From Babesia bovis T2Bo (lineage: Eukaryota; Apicomplexa; Aconoidasida; Piroplasmida; Babesiidae), in the NCBI RefSeq assembly GCF_000165395.2, contig NC_067396.1, positions 930,001 to 994,000 of the forward strand: 64,000 nucleotides of DNA, written 5' to 3'. Below, piece after piece: positions 48,625 through 61,400 of the stretch (its first letter is position 1; each line of letters opens with the position of its first letter). The translations under genes were made by a program, and so were the position numbers. The notes under the pieces are model-generated. The model was not told the origin of the DNA, made no database searches, and saw only the letters and a program-made list of their open reading frames with translations.

Positions 48625-49352
48625 TTATCTTTAATAGTACTTTTTATTGAATGTTTGAAGGTGTTCGGTGATGTGGGTATATTATGCCGCTGACAGCTGA
48701 TCCATCTTTGTAAGATTTTTTCTGAGGCATATATCACCCTAGTGGCATTTGATGTAACACGTAGTGTCTATACAGTGACTAAAGCTGTCCACTACATGAG
48801 GCTACACCAGGAAGCCCAGATGGTAGCTGTATCCATGGAACTAGAGAGTCACTAGCCTACACAGTTGTAACAACGTAGAGGATGGCGATGTAGACTAGTG
48901 AAGTACCAATGTTACAGAAATACTCTATATGCGACCAATATATCTCCCCACTGAATGCCGCATAAAACTGCGTCGATAACACTGTTAAGATTCCACAGGT
49001 AATGTGCACACTATCAACACTTGAAAAACACCGACTTCTCCACAAAACCTCTGCTGCAACTACTGTCAAACTATGGTACAAAACATTTAGCCACAATAAG
49101 GCTAATCTTTCATGGAATATTTAATAAACATACTGCATTACTCCAAATAATTACACGAGAAAACTCATTTACAGCAAATTACATAAACCCAAAATATACT
49201 TCACAAAACCACTGTTTGAAATCACTAGCCTGAAGAGAACCCCGAACACCTTCAAACATTCAATAAAAAGTATCAACAAACCCTAACCGGACTTTTTGGA
49301 AAACCCTATCAAAAGTAGTACCAAAGTTTTACTGAAAATGGAACTAAAGAAT
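48625..49352. other. near-identical non-ves block, copy 3
   Basis: Third copy of 13141-13868; minus-strand 79-codon frame at 48857-49096 is intact. Confidence 0.5.
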
Positions 49353-49355
49353 TAC

Positions 49356-49856
49356 ACTACCAATGTGTAAACGTCACTAGAGCCAGGTCACAGCATTGAC
49401 TACCTATGTGTAAACGTCACTAGAGCCAGGTGACAGCATTGACTAACTATGTGTAAACATCACTAGAGCCAGGTCACAGCATTGACTACCAATGTGTAAA
49501 CGTCACTAGAGCCAGGTGACAGCATTGACTACCAATGTGTAAACGCTGAACTACCAATGTGTAAACGTCACTAGAGCCAGGTCACAGCATTGGCAACTAT
49601 GTGTAAACGTCACTAGAGCCAGGTCACAGCATTGACTAACTATGTGTAAACGTCACTAGAGCCAGGTCACAGCATTGACTAACTATGAGTAAACGTCACT
49701 AGAGCCAGGTCACAGCATTGGAAACTATGTGTAAACATCACTAGAGCCAGGTCACAGCATTGGCAACTATGTGTAAACGTCACTAGAGCCAGGTCACAGC
49801 ATTGACTACCAATGTGTAAACGTCACTAGAGCCAGGTGACAGCATTGACTAACTAT
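49356..49856. repeat. ~43-bp minisatellite, copy 3
   Basis: CTAGAGCCAGGTCACAGCAT units with more GGCAACTATGTG variants than the other copies. Confidence 0.9.
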
Positions 49857-49971
49857 GTTTCCTTTAGCCTACCCCGAATAGCCCCTACATTTCTACCAAA
49901 GTTTTGTCAACATTGGCACCAAACTTTTATGAACTTTTCATGTAACCTTGTACTACTATATACAAAAACGT

Positions 49972-50196
49972 TAGCCAGTTTTACGTTTCCCTACTGTTGA
50001 AAACCCACCCAAAGGATAGCCAGGTTTAGGTGTACCTGCTGTTGAAAACCCACCCAAAGGATAGCCAGTTTTACGTGTACCTACTGTTGAAAACCCACCC
50101 AAGGGATAGCCAGGTTTACGTTTCCCTACTGTTGAAAACCCACCCAAGGGATAGCCAGTTTTAGGTGTACCTGCTGTTGAAAATACAGCAAAAAGT
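49972..50196. repeat. 45-bp minisatellite, 5 copies
   Basis: Carries ACGTTTCCCTACTG and AGGTGTACCTGCTG unit variants not seen in the other arrays; one unit ends in a diverged AAATACAGC. Confidence 0.85.
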
Positions 50197-50306
50197 TACC
50201 CAACCTTCACATGAAGCACTACTACAATATACTAGCGGTATCACTAGGCTTTTTCTAATGTGATTACTTGAATATTCCTCAGATGCCACTAGAATTCTAC
50301 AATACC

Positions 50307-50605
50307 GTCTAACCCTGTGTATACCGCAGTATCACTATTGTCTAACCCTGTGTATACCGCAGTATCACTATTGTCTAACCCTGTGTATACCTAGTATCAC
50401 TATTGTCTAACCCTATGTATACCTAGTATCACTATTGTCTAACCCTGTGTATACCTAGTATCACTATTGTCTAACCCTATGTATACCTAGTATCACTATT
50501 GTCTAACCCTGTGTATACCTAGTATCACTATTGTCTAACCCTGTGTATACCTAGTATCACTACCGGTAACCCTATGTATACCTAGTATCACTACCGCGTA
50601 ACCCT
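50307..50605. repeat. ~31-bp minisatellite, copy 3
   Basis: TAACCCTGTGTATACCTAGT units; the first two have ATACCGCAGT instead of ATACCTAGT. Confidence 0.9.
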
Positions 50606-50649
50606 ATGAAAACACTCTGTAATCATATCCACTTAATACCCCTAAGAGA

Positions 50650-51735
50650 TACCACTTTTCTGTGAATGCTTTACCAAAACTGCTACTACTTTTCTGTGAA
50701 TGCTTTACCAAAACTGCTACCACTTTTCTACGAAACCCCTGCCAAAATGCTACCACTTTTCTATGAAACCTTTGCCAAAACTGCTACTACTTTTCTACGA
50801 ATCTTCACTAGCATTGCTACTACTTTTCTATGAAACCTTTACCAAAATGCTACTACTTTTCTGTGAAACCCCTGCCAAAATGCTACTACTTTTCTATGAA
50901 ACCCCTGCCAAATACGCTACTACTTTTCTATGAAACCCTTGCCAAAATGCCACTACTTTTCTGTGAAACTCTTGCCAAAACTGCCACTACTCTTCTATGA
51001 AACCTTTAGCAAAAACGCTACTACTTTTCTATGAAACCTTTAGCAAAAACGCTACTACTTTTCTATGAAACTTTTACCAAAATGCCACTACTTTTCTGTG
51101 AAACCTCTGCCAAAACTGCTAGTACTTTTCTGTGAACCCTCTGCCAAAACTGCTACTACTTTTCTCTGAAACCTCTGCCAAAAATACTACTACTTTTCTC
51201 TGAAACTTTTACCAAAATGCTACTACTTTTCTCTGAAACCTCTACCAAAAGTGCTACTACTTTTCTATGAAACCTTTGCCAAATACGCTACTACTTTTCT
51301 GTGAAACCCCTGCCAAAAACGCTACTACTTTTCTGTGAACCCTCTGCCAAAAACGCTACTACCTTTCTGTGAAACCCCTGCCAAAAACGCTAGTACTTTT
51401 CTGTGAACCCTCTGCCAAAAACGCTACTACTTTTCTGTGAAACCCCTGCCAAATACGCTACTACTTTTCCGTGAACCCTCTGCCAAAACTGCTACTACTT
51501 TTCTATGAAACCCCTGCCAAAACCGCTACTACTTTTCTATGAAACCTTTACCAAAACGCCACTACATTTCTATGAAACCCCTGCCAAAAACGCTACTACA
51601 TTTCTGTGAAACTTTTACCAAAATGCCACTACTTTTCTGTGAAACCCCTGCCAAAACGCTACTACTTTTCTATGAAACCCCTGCCAAAACGCTACTACAT
51701 TTCTGTGAAACCCCTGCCAAACATGTTACTAAACT
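50650..51735 (-). repeat. ~34-bp spacer repeats, ves1β side, copy 3
   Basis: Longest copy (about 1.1 kb). Its last ~250 bp is nearly identical to 16080-16340, continuous with the adjoining ves1β module. Confidence 0.9.
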
Positions 51736-51840
51736 TCTATGGAACCTTTACTAACATTGCTACTAAACTTCCATGTAACCTTTGATGAACATATCTACAT
51801 TATCCCTAGTTATGGCGCCGAAGGCGCCACTACTTTGCCA

Positions 51841-52169
51841 CTACCTCCCACCAAAAAACTCCAATATCCCCCTTCCCTTCTTATTGCCCACCATCAGTAT
51901 CTCCCATGGACTCAGACTACCCTTCCTGAACCATCCCCTACAATGCGACCTCATATGTGTCCAGTCCAGTGGCCATATGGCACCAAATGCTAGATACAGT
52001 ACCGCTACTAGCCACGCTACCGTGAGAACAAATATCCAGGGGAGCCTGGTGGTGTAGATGAGTTGGTTGATTTCATAGTGCAGGCCTTTTTTGGAGCCAT
52101 TCTTGAGGTGATCCCCTGTTAGTACCTTGTCTAGTGTTCCCAGGAACTCGTGGCACTTCTTATGTGTAC
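51841..52169 (-). pseudogene. ves1β terminal-exon module (second downstream of β4)
   Basis: GTGTAGTAG acceptor, phase 1, open to stop 51841: GTHKKCHEFLGTLDKVLTG, INQLIYTTR, helix, tail ending FFGGR. The 5' half matches 17155-17483, and the end matches 16437-16765: a recombinant of the two β2-side modules. Confidence 0.75.
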
Positions 52170-52490
52170 CTACTACACTATTACTACCCCTAGGGCACTG
52201 TTGCGCCGAAGGCGCCCTTATAGAACTTTCAGCAAAAGTGCCACCAAACTTTTGTGAAACTTTTACCAAAACCAGTACTTAACTTTGACTGAATATACGA
52301 CAAAATTTTATTAAAATCACTACTAAACCATTACTAACAGTGCTACGTAACTCTAAGAAAACACTCTGTAACCTTATCCACATCACCATCCCTAACAGCT
52401 ACTACTTTTATACTAAACTTCCATGTAACCTTTGATGAACATATCTACATTATCCCTAGTTATCGCGCCGAAGGCGCCACTATTTTGCCA

Positions 52491-52831
52491 CTATGTTCTA
52501 CCAAAATACTCCACTATGCTTCTCCCCTTCTTCTTACCAACCATCAAGATCTCCCATGGACTCAGACTTCCCTCCCTGAACCATCCCCTACAATGCGACC
52601 TCATATGTGTCCAGTCCAGTGGCCATATGGCTCCAAATGCTAGGTACAGCACCGCCACTAGCCAGGCTAAGGTCAGTACAAAGATCCAGGGGAGCCTGGT
52701 GGTGTAGATGAGCTTATTGATTTCGTGGTGGAGCCCATTAGCAGTGATGCCTGTCTTGAGGTGCTGGCCATCTAGGACACCCTTCAGCGTGCTTAGGAAC
52801 TCGTGACATCTCTTGTTCTGTGCTCCAACCC
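52491..52831 (-). pseudogene. ves1β terminal-exon module (first downstream of β4)
   Basis: Acceptor CCTGTAGTAG, phase 1, open frame GVGAQNKRCHEFL ... INKLIYTTR, helix, RSHCRGWFREGSLSPWE, and an unusual end VEYFGRT. No internal ATG before the membrane helix, consistent with a terminal exon rather than a gene. A hairpin in an intron-like context lies on its 3' side (about 52468). Confidence 0.7.
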
Positions 52832-52866
52832 CTACTACAGGATTACACCATTACTCCACCCCTAAC

Positions 52867-53745
52867 AGCTACTACTTTTCTCTGAAACCTTTACCAAAAC
52901 TGCCACTACTTTTCTATGAAACTTTTACCAAAATGCCACTACTTTTCTGTGAAACCTTTACCAAAATGCCACTACTTTTCTGTGAAACCCCTGCCAAAAA
53001 CGCTACTACTTTTCTATGAATACCTTGCCGAAACTGCTATTACATTTCTATGAAACTTTTACCAAAACTGCTACTACATTTCTGTGAAACCCCTGCCAAA
53101 AACGCCACTACTTTTCTGTGAAACCCCTGCCAAAAGTGCCACTACTTTTCTGTGAAACCCCTGCCAAAAACGCTAGTACTTTTCTCTGAAACCTTTAGCA
53201 AAAACGCTAGTACTTTTCTGTGAAACTTTTACCAAAACTATTACTACTTTTCTGTGAAACTTTTACCAAAACCGCTACCACTTTTCTATGAAACTTTTAC
53301 CAAAATGCCACTACTTTTCTATGAAACCCCTGCCAAAAGTGCTACTACATTTCTACTAAACTTTTTCTAAGGTTACAACTAAACATCGACAAATGTTGAT
53401 GCCCCAATCTCATTACGGATATTACATATGACTGCCCCTGGGGACACTGTTGCGCGCCAACTGTTACACTGCCAGCCCCTATCTCTTACGGCGCGCCCTG
53501 AAAGCACTGTCTATACACTACCTCACTACCCAACCCCATCAACGTCGGGTAAAACACGGAAAATTGACTCTATATGGTAACCATGTGCTTTATCTACATT
53601 ATTTCTAGTTAATGCCCCTAGGGGAACAACCACTACTATTTTGCTCCCACCACTGCATTCACCATTACTATCAACTAATGCCGCCACTAATGGACCCGCG
53701 AACACAGCTACTGCCCCTAGAGACACCGTTGCGCCGAAGGCGCCA
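52867..53745. other. spacer repeats and decayed sequence between β4 module and β4
   Basis: 34-bp spacer repeats to about 53360, then an empty GCGCGCC-bounded element (53452-53497), a decayed copy of the signal-peptide-like frame (about 53583) and a hairpin at about 53730 next to the β4 stop. No intact gene seen. Confidence 0.65.
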
Positions 53746-56700
53746 CTACCTCCCACCAAAATACTCCAATATCCCCCTTCCCTTCTTCTTTCCCACCATC
53801 AGTATCTCCCATGGACTCAGACTACCCTTCCTGAACAATCCTCTACAATGCGACCTCATATGTGTCCAGTCCAATGGCCATATGGCACCAAATGCAAGGT
53901 AGAGTACTGCTACTAGCCAGGCTATGGTAAGCACAAAGATCCAGGGGAGCCTGGTGGTGTAGATGAGCTTATTGATTTCGTGGTGGAGGCCACTAGCACC
54001 GATGCCCGTCGTGAGGTGATTACCCTTGAGGACAGCCTCTAGTGTTTTTAGGAACTCGTGACACTTCTTCTCACTACCTACATCACCATTTAATACCCCT
54101 AGGGCACTGTTGCGCCTCAGGCGCCCTTATAGAACTTTCAGCAAAAGTACCACAAAACTTTTGTGAAACTCTGATTAAAAGTGCTACTACTTTTATACTA
54201 AACTTTCGGCAAAAGTGGTACCAAACTTTTGTGAAACTTTTACCAAAACTACAGCTACACTCTCTCTACACTATCCATACTACTATACTACAACTTACCT
54301 CCTGTCTTGTGCAACTCCGTTACATTACCATACCCAAAGCCATACTTGTACAATACCGGTAGTACCCCGGTACATGATACGACAGAGTCGCACCCACAGA
54401 CTCCGCTACTAGCAACACCACTACCACCTTTACCACCTACTGCACTGCCAGCTGATCCGGATCCTGCAGGGCACGTATTACCATGGGTTCCTCTAGTGCA
54501 ACTGCTATCACATCCAGTCCCTTGCTGACCTACTACACCATGAATCCATATGATAAGGTTGCGCGCCACCTGTTACACTGTCGCGCCGAAGGCGCCACTA
54601 TCTCTATACGGCGCGCTATTAGAGCATTGAAACCTACTCTGACATCCATCGCTAGTACAACTAATCTGCTGGAACCCCTTCTTGAGATCCTCTAGTCCCC
54701 CCTCGAACTTTTCAATCAAATAGACCAACCATGACAGGTAGGTCCCGGCCATCACGGGACTCAACTGGCCATACTGCTGGCCACTCAGAGGAGATAAGAA
54801 TGGCGTACACTGTTTTTCGTTGCCATATAAGCACTTGAGAGACTCCTTTGCACAACTACCACCACTAGTACATCCACTTCCACTATCTACACCACCATGA
54901 GTCACTGTCAGTGGTACTACTCCATTACACCACGTCACTACCCTATAGACTACCACGGCGCGCCACTGTAACCGACACTGTCAGGTGCTATCTCTATACG
55001 GCGCGCCCCTATAGCACTAGACCAGTACTACTACCCGTATGTATACTTACCGTTCCACTTGGTCAGTGCCTCTACCACTTTATCATTACCACCAATAGAC
55101 ATCATGTACAGTTTAGATTCCTCCTCTTTTCCTTTCAACCTAGCATACACTCCCTCTCCACCACTGGCACTGTTTCCCCCAATATAGACTATATGGTAAT
55201 AGAACCCAAAGAGGTCACCCAGGGTCCGTGGCACCGTGGGAGTAATACATGCCAGTAGTCTCAGTAGTACCACCAAAGTGCCACTCGGGCACTTGTCTGG
55301 ATCACAGTAGTACTCCAGGAGTAGCGAGAGTGTCCTCCCAGTGCAGTGGGCGGGATACTTCTGCTGGCCTGCTACAGGATTAGTCCATGTAATATACTGT
55401 GGGACGTACCTGAAGATTGTAGATTTGCCTGCTTATGGCTTCCATTGTTCAAATCTGCATACACCATGAGTCTCTATTGGTCACTAGGGTTACTGTGGCG
55501 CCCAGGGGGTGCCCCTAGTATACATATACAGTGCCTTAGGGGTACCATAGAGTGGTGGTATGTACAGTGGTAGCACTGTAGAGAGTACTGGAACGTACCT
55601 TTGAAGTGATTAACACTGCTTGTGCTTGTACTTTCGGCTTGCCAGCCCATAGGAACCGGGCAGTGTTTTGGAGGACCGCCAAAATGTCCAAGAACTCCCT
55701 TTGGACAATTCATATGATCCTCTATTGGAGGATACTTATCCACACCACTTCCTACTGTCTTTCCGCATGCCATTGATCCAATTCCATCACACAAAAAGCA
55801 CATTAAAGGAGATATTTGAGTACCAGCAGTACTACTACCTGCCGCATTCTGTAATCCACACTTCTTAGTGTGCGTCTCTCCTCCCGCACCTACTACACCA
55901 TTACTCCATATTAGTACTGGGCGCGCCACTGTAACGGGCACTGTCATGTACTATCTCCACATGCGCGCATATTACATCTGTATACCTACCTTCCGTCTTA
56001 CATATCCACAGGTTATCCTTATTATAGCCACTACCCATGTAAACTCCACTACCATACCTACAACTTTTCCAGCCCAGAACAGCCTTCTTGTCCTCTGCCA
56101 CTCCCACCTTGCATTGCTTCCTTAGGAAATAGAGCTGGTAGAAGCAGTGGTAGACATATACCCTCAGTTGGTCCAGGCACTGGGCGGAAGACATGTCCAT
56201 CTGGAAGCCAAAGAGCCCATTGGCGTACATCCCATGTAGGGGGCCTAAAGGGAGTGTTAGACAGTGACTAGTAGTGACGAGTACTTACCAAACTTGGAGA
56301 CTTCCAGGTGGTACCCCCTGTAGCAGACTTGGCCTTCCTTGAGTTCATTGTTGTTCTGGTGTTGCTGTTGCTGTTGCTGTTGCTGTTGCAGCTGTGCCTT
56401 GGCTGCTTCTTCTTTCTTTTTCTTTATATCATCAAGGTTGCACCTCCCACTACGAGGGTTTTTCTTGTGTTCGGGACACTTGTTAGTACTCTGAGCAGCA
56501 GCAACTCCTGCCGGACCTACAACACCATAAGTCCACATGACTACCCCTAGTGCACTGTTGCGCCAAAGGCGCCCTTATATCACTGTCTATATTACTCACC
56601 TGCTGACGGCGCCTGTGTATCTGCTTTGACTTCCTTTTCTATGGTCCCCTGGATACCGATGAGCACCAGTGGGCAGTAGCCACAGGCGGCCATTAGGTAG

Positions 56701-58145
56701 TGGGTAATACAGTCCCTCTTGAGTTCTGTCTTTTTGTCATAGCTATCTCCTTCTAGATTGAGTGTGCCACTCTCCATCTTTCCTTGCATCCTATCCACCA
56801 GCTCTCTGTACCCCTGACTATATGGCAATGCACTGAGCCAGTATAGGATTTCCCGGATGGTCCTAGGTTTCCTAGAGACAGGAGTGGCACTTGTAGCACT
56901 AGTGGCCGGCTTCGCCGGCAGAGTAGTTATTCCCTTGGCCCCGGCACTACCTGCCCGGAAGTACCCACTTGCCAGGATGTGGAGTACCAATAGGGGGTAC
57001 TGCTCACAGATGGATTCAGTTTTATTGTCCTTCTTCAGTGCTTCCTTGGCATTCTCATAGATACTACTGTAGTACTCAGCTACACTATCTGGGTCACATT
57101 GGTACTACAGAGGAGGTGGACTTACCACCAGTCTTGTCACCTAACGAGGCAAATTCTTTCCACGGGATGCTATTTTTCTTATCTTTACCCGCAAGTATTT
57201 TCCACACGACGTATCCAGTCCCATTTTTAATCCTATCCAGGTCATAGCCCATGGCCGCCATGAATGATGCAAGTCCCTTATTCTCAGCATTCTCTATGTT
57301 GTTCAAACTACTTTCCTCCCACCTTCTCTCGCTGCCCTTAGCGTTGCACGTCAGGAACCCCAACTGACTGAGTCCACTCCAGATGAGGCATACTGACCCT
57401 AGGAAAATACGGGCCAGGAGGTGGACCTTAGTGGAGTCACCTGATATGGTGGGCCAGTAGGAGTCACCACTGGGTTGAGCAGTGGGTTTGCAATAGGCCG
57501 AGAGGTAGCATTTTTGGTCAGCACCACCACTGGAACTGGTACCACACTTGTCACATTCATGACAGGTAGTAGTACCTCTACCACCGGTACCACAACAACC
57601 GGCACCACCACTACTAGCAGTACATTTACACTGCCCTCCTATACCCTCTGTTCCCTTAAGACAACAAGTATCCCCTTCCTTCCACCCAACCCACTTCTGT
57701 AGTCCCAGTGCCAAGTGGTCTATCAGTGCCTTTATGACCTCGGTGCCACCGGCGCAGGTATCCCTAGCAGCACTAGTGCTATCACCAAGGAGTCCCAGGT
57801 CCGTGAGCACTGGTAGCACTAATGTCTTCTCCTGGTCTAGGAGTAATGTGTCCCAGTACCTCTGTTGGCTGGGACCAGGGGACCCCGGGTCCTTGGCGTC
57901 ATACAGTAGGTCCTTTATTGCCTTGGCCAGGTAGCACAAACAGTCTGTGTGGTCGTGTGGGTACAGTACAGTGCTATTGACTTACGGGGGGCATTGCTAG
58001 TGCTTGGCGGCGCCGCCGGCGCCGTCTTCTCATTCTTCTTACCATCCCTACCAGTTACCCTGAGGACCCAGTCAATGGCCTCCTTCAGGTTGGTGGGAGG
58101 CTTAGTGAGGCTGTTGTAAGGGGTCCAGGCCTGTGCTTGTGCCAT
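53746..58145 (-). CDS. ves1b: ves1β gene β4, complete, 11 exons
   Basis: VESA1 beta subunit, 1138 codons by my model. Exons: 57986-58145, 57126-57944, 56600-57088, 56289-56516, 55990-56244, 55599-55889, 55410-55454 (45-nt micro-exon), 55051-55368, 54638-54886, 54299-54529, 53746-54077. All introns phase 1, 37-221 nt. The intron after SFMAAMGYDL in β2 and β3 is absent, fusing two exons. Exon 4 encodes a Gln run from CAGCAA-type repeats. Exon 10 carries the same Gly/Ser linker as β3 exon 3. Domain order as β2; transmembrane helix then tail ending EYFGGR. Exon 1, intron 1 and the start of exon 2 are identical or nearly so to β2. Two spare last exons lie downstream. Divergent partner of α4. Confidence 0.86.
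54561..54616. repeat. GCGCGCC-bounded element, filled form (β4 intron 9)
   Basis: Hairpin 54582-54595 nested between GCGCGCC and GGCGCGC. The element occupies most of the 108-nt intron. Confidence 0.75.
54957..55007. repeat. GCGCGCC-bounded element, empty form (β4 intron 8)
   Basis: GGCGCGCC at both ends in inverted orientation around GTAACCGACACTGTCAGGTG. Homologous to 18879-18928 of β2. A third, empty copy lies in β4 intron 5 (55920-55968). Confidence 0.75.
56344..56396. repeat. coding CAG/CAA microsatellite in β4 exon 4
   Basis: Hexanucleotide TGCTGT/TGTTGC-type run coding for a Gln-rich tract in the variable exon. Not present in β1, β2 or β3, which have Ala/Lys-rich linkers at this place. 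Confidence 0.8.
56905..56919. repeat. in-frame exonic mini-hairpin in β4 exon 3
   Basis: GCCGGC-GAA-GCCGGC in mRNA sense (PAKPA codons), same site as in the other ves1β genes. Confidence 0.9.
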
Positions 58146-58447
58146 TATGTCACCACCCCTTGTTGCGAGAGTGTCCAGTAGCACGAGTGGTCAGTGGTAG
58201 TCAAGGTCAATGTATCGGGGTGGAATCCTATATAATACAGTGGCGCCTTCGGCGCGACAGTGTCCTAGGGGATTCCACTGTAACAACGGGATCATCTCCA
58301 CCGTATGACCTGGTGGAATCCCATAGAATAGTATGCGCGCCACCAATCTACGGGCGCGCTCAGTATATATAGGATTCCACCCTGATAGCCAGACCAGTGC
58401 TTCTATATCACTGTGAGTACTGCTGAGTACTCCTATAGGCACTGACA
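58146..58447. promoter_or_regulatory. divergent β4/α4 promoter, mosaic of two others
   Basis: The left arm and centre match the β2/α2 region (hairpin, GACAGTGTCCTAGGGGATTC, ACAACGGGATCA). The right arm switches to the β3/α3 type (GGAATCCCATAGAATAGTAT, GCGCGCC, no hairpin), then returns to the β2/α2 leader. The long exact palindrome is therefore broken here. Confidence 0.78.
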
Positions 58448-61400
58448 ATGGCCCCTGCAAGCACTTTCACGCCGAAGGCGTCCCTGACAGAAGCACCTAC
58501 TAACCTCAAGGAGGCCATTGACTGGGTCCTTAGGGTAACTGGTAGGGATGGTAAGGCACTGAACAAGGATACTGGTAGGTTACTGTAGACATTACTGTGT
58601 TATGCGCGCCACATGGAGATAGTACCTGACAGTATCCGTTACAGTGGCACGCCCAGTACTATTGGATTCACCCCTGTACAGAATGTATATGTGGCCTGGC
58701 GGCGGCAGTGACTGACCTACTGCAGTCAGTAGAACTGGAGTACCATGGTAAGTACTCAGTAGTAGAGTAGTACTACCTAGTACCACTACTGGTATACAGT
58801 ACCTCATGGTGTCCTATAGGCTATCAAGGTGAAGCCAATGGAGATGACACAAAAAATGGCCCCCCAAAAAAGAGAGTCACAATGTGCCTCAACGAACTAT
58901 TCTCCCTAGTCCAGGGACTAGGCGGTACTGCAGTGGTACGGACCTACATAGACCAGCTGGCACAGGTACTCAGTGCACTCGTTGGGTGGAGTGAGATAGA
59001 AAAGTGTTGGGACGGTGGCTGCGGTGGCGATAGCAAACCACACGGCCAAGAAAGTAGCTGCCAGTATCTAGGGGAAGTAGAGAGGAACGGGTCATGTGAT
59101 GATTGTGGGTGTATGAAATGGGAAGTGCCCGGGCCGACGGATCACAGTAAAGGACACCACCTGGGCAGGGGGTGTACAAGGTGTAAGGGTAGTAGTGGAC
59201 AGCCGCCGTGTGAGTGTAGTGGTACCTGTACTGCTGGCAAAGAGTGTCAATGCGCTTTAGCGGGCAAATGCTGCAAGTGTTGTTGTACGGATTGTAGGGG
59301 GAGGTGTAAGAATGGTTGGGGTGGAGAAAAAGAATGTATATGTAAAAACGCAGAGGACAGCTATCGATCGGCATACCCAGGAGAAACATATTATAAGAGA
59401 ACATCATACGTTGAATCAATAAAAATAGAAAACACACCATCGTGGAACAATCTACAGCACTTACCACCTGGTAGTACTATCAATAGTACTACTATTACTC
59501 AACGCCGTCACCAATGTGCCCGCATCCTCCTAGGGTCAGTATGTCTCATCTGGAGTGGAATTACTTATATGTATTGGACAGGCAAGTACCATTCCAGCAG
59601 TCCTCGGTGGAACAATCATATCCTGGATGGTACGGGTCTAGATGACGGTACCCTATCCCAATGGCTTCAGGCCTTAGGGTTTCCTAAAGCAATGCTTAAT
59701 AATAGTGGGCCACAGAATCGACTTGACAAGGTCATATGGGATGGGATTAGTGATAAGTTGCTTCTAGGGTTTGCAGTCCCTAGTGGCCTCAGTAGTGATG
59801 CCCAGGACAGTTATGGTAATACAGCCAGAGGTCCATTCGCTATGAACTATCCTGGTTTTATACATACTGCACATAGGGATTCATTCAACACTGATGCTGC
59901 TATTGTGTTCCCTAATGGCTCTTCCTCAAGTAGTAATGACATTGACCAGCACAAACGAGGTGCTCTCTTCAAGCTCTATATTCTATCATGTGCCTATTTC
60001 ACTGGATTACAAAAGAAGACTAGTGAAAGTGCTACTCTGAGCACTAGCACTAACAATCCCAAGACCATCCGGGAGATCCTATACTGGCTAAGTGCATTGC
60101 CCTATAGTCAGGCATATCCAAAGATATTGAAGCATGGTAAGCATAGACTCGAAAAGGTACTGGAACATGCCGAGGAGAAACAACTTAAATTTATTCAAAC
60201 GGATCGTCCAAAACCCATTACCGTTCATGAATTCAACCTGTTTGCCCACTTCCAAGCAGTGACCCAGTACTGCCCACTGGTCCTCATAGGTATCCAGGGT
60301 GGAATACACAGCACTGACAAAACACTAGGACCTGCCATCCACGCCCTCTATGCCAACACAGCCTGTAGATTCACCTACCCAGCAGTGCCCATCCAAGCAT
60401 ACAACCAGGTGGTGCACTACATTAGGGCTCTGTTCTACCAACTCTATTTCCTAAGGAAACAATGTGAAGTGAAGGTTACTTGTGGAGGGAAGTGGCGTGA
60501 ATGTAGGTATGGTCATGGGGTAGTTTCCAAGGGGGTAATTAGCTGGATGTGCCTGGGGTGTAACCCCATGGAACATGATAGGAAATGTAGGGTTGATAAG
60601 GTAAAGGAGGATTTAGTGGGGTTAGTGAATAAAGTAAAAGTGGGATTAGAAGGAAATAAAGATGAAGAGGCCGACGGAGAGGAACTTTTTGACGTATTGA
60701 AAGCTATAGGTAGTGTCGTGGTACAATTGGGTAATGCCCAGGAGGCATTGGAAGGGAAGGCTGAGAGTAAAGTGATAGAGGGGGTGAAGCAGAAACTAGG
60801 GGAGGCTAAGAAGGAACTAGAGAAGGCTAAGGAGGCAGTAGAAAGTGAGGTTGGGATGGATGGGAAGGAACTGGAAGAGGCTAAGAAGGCAGTAGAGAAG
60901 GCTAAGACGGAAGGAGATAATGTTAGGATGGCAAAGCTAGAGAAGAAGATGAAAGCACTAGAGAATGCTAAAGATGCACTAAACAAGCTGATGACGAGTG
61001 GTGGTAGTAATGGAGCACTAAATACACTAGCGAATGGTGGTGGTAATGGGTCATTACAACAGATAGGAAGTGCTAATGAAAAGGACAGAGATTACAGTAG
61101 TGCCAAGGACCAGATAAGTGATGCTATAAATGGGATAAACCAGACATTGGAGGCATTGCAACTATTGAAGAGGGCATCAACAACGCTGAATGGTCACAGA
61201 GATGATATTAGCGACGTTTTCATGATATATGAAAAGACCATTACAGATCTCAAAGAAATATACAACTCTCCCAAGTGCCCATCGTGTGAATCACACTCCA
61301 CCAAGTGTGGCCAACAGCCACAGTCCAAGACCTGTCCAACCTGCCACCAACAGTACATGGACGGTACACCATCACCCCTCCAAGCATTCCTCGAAGATAG

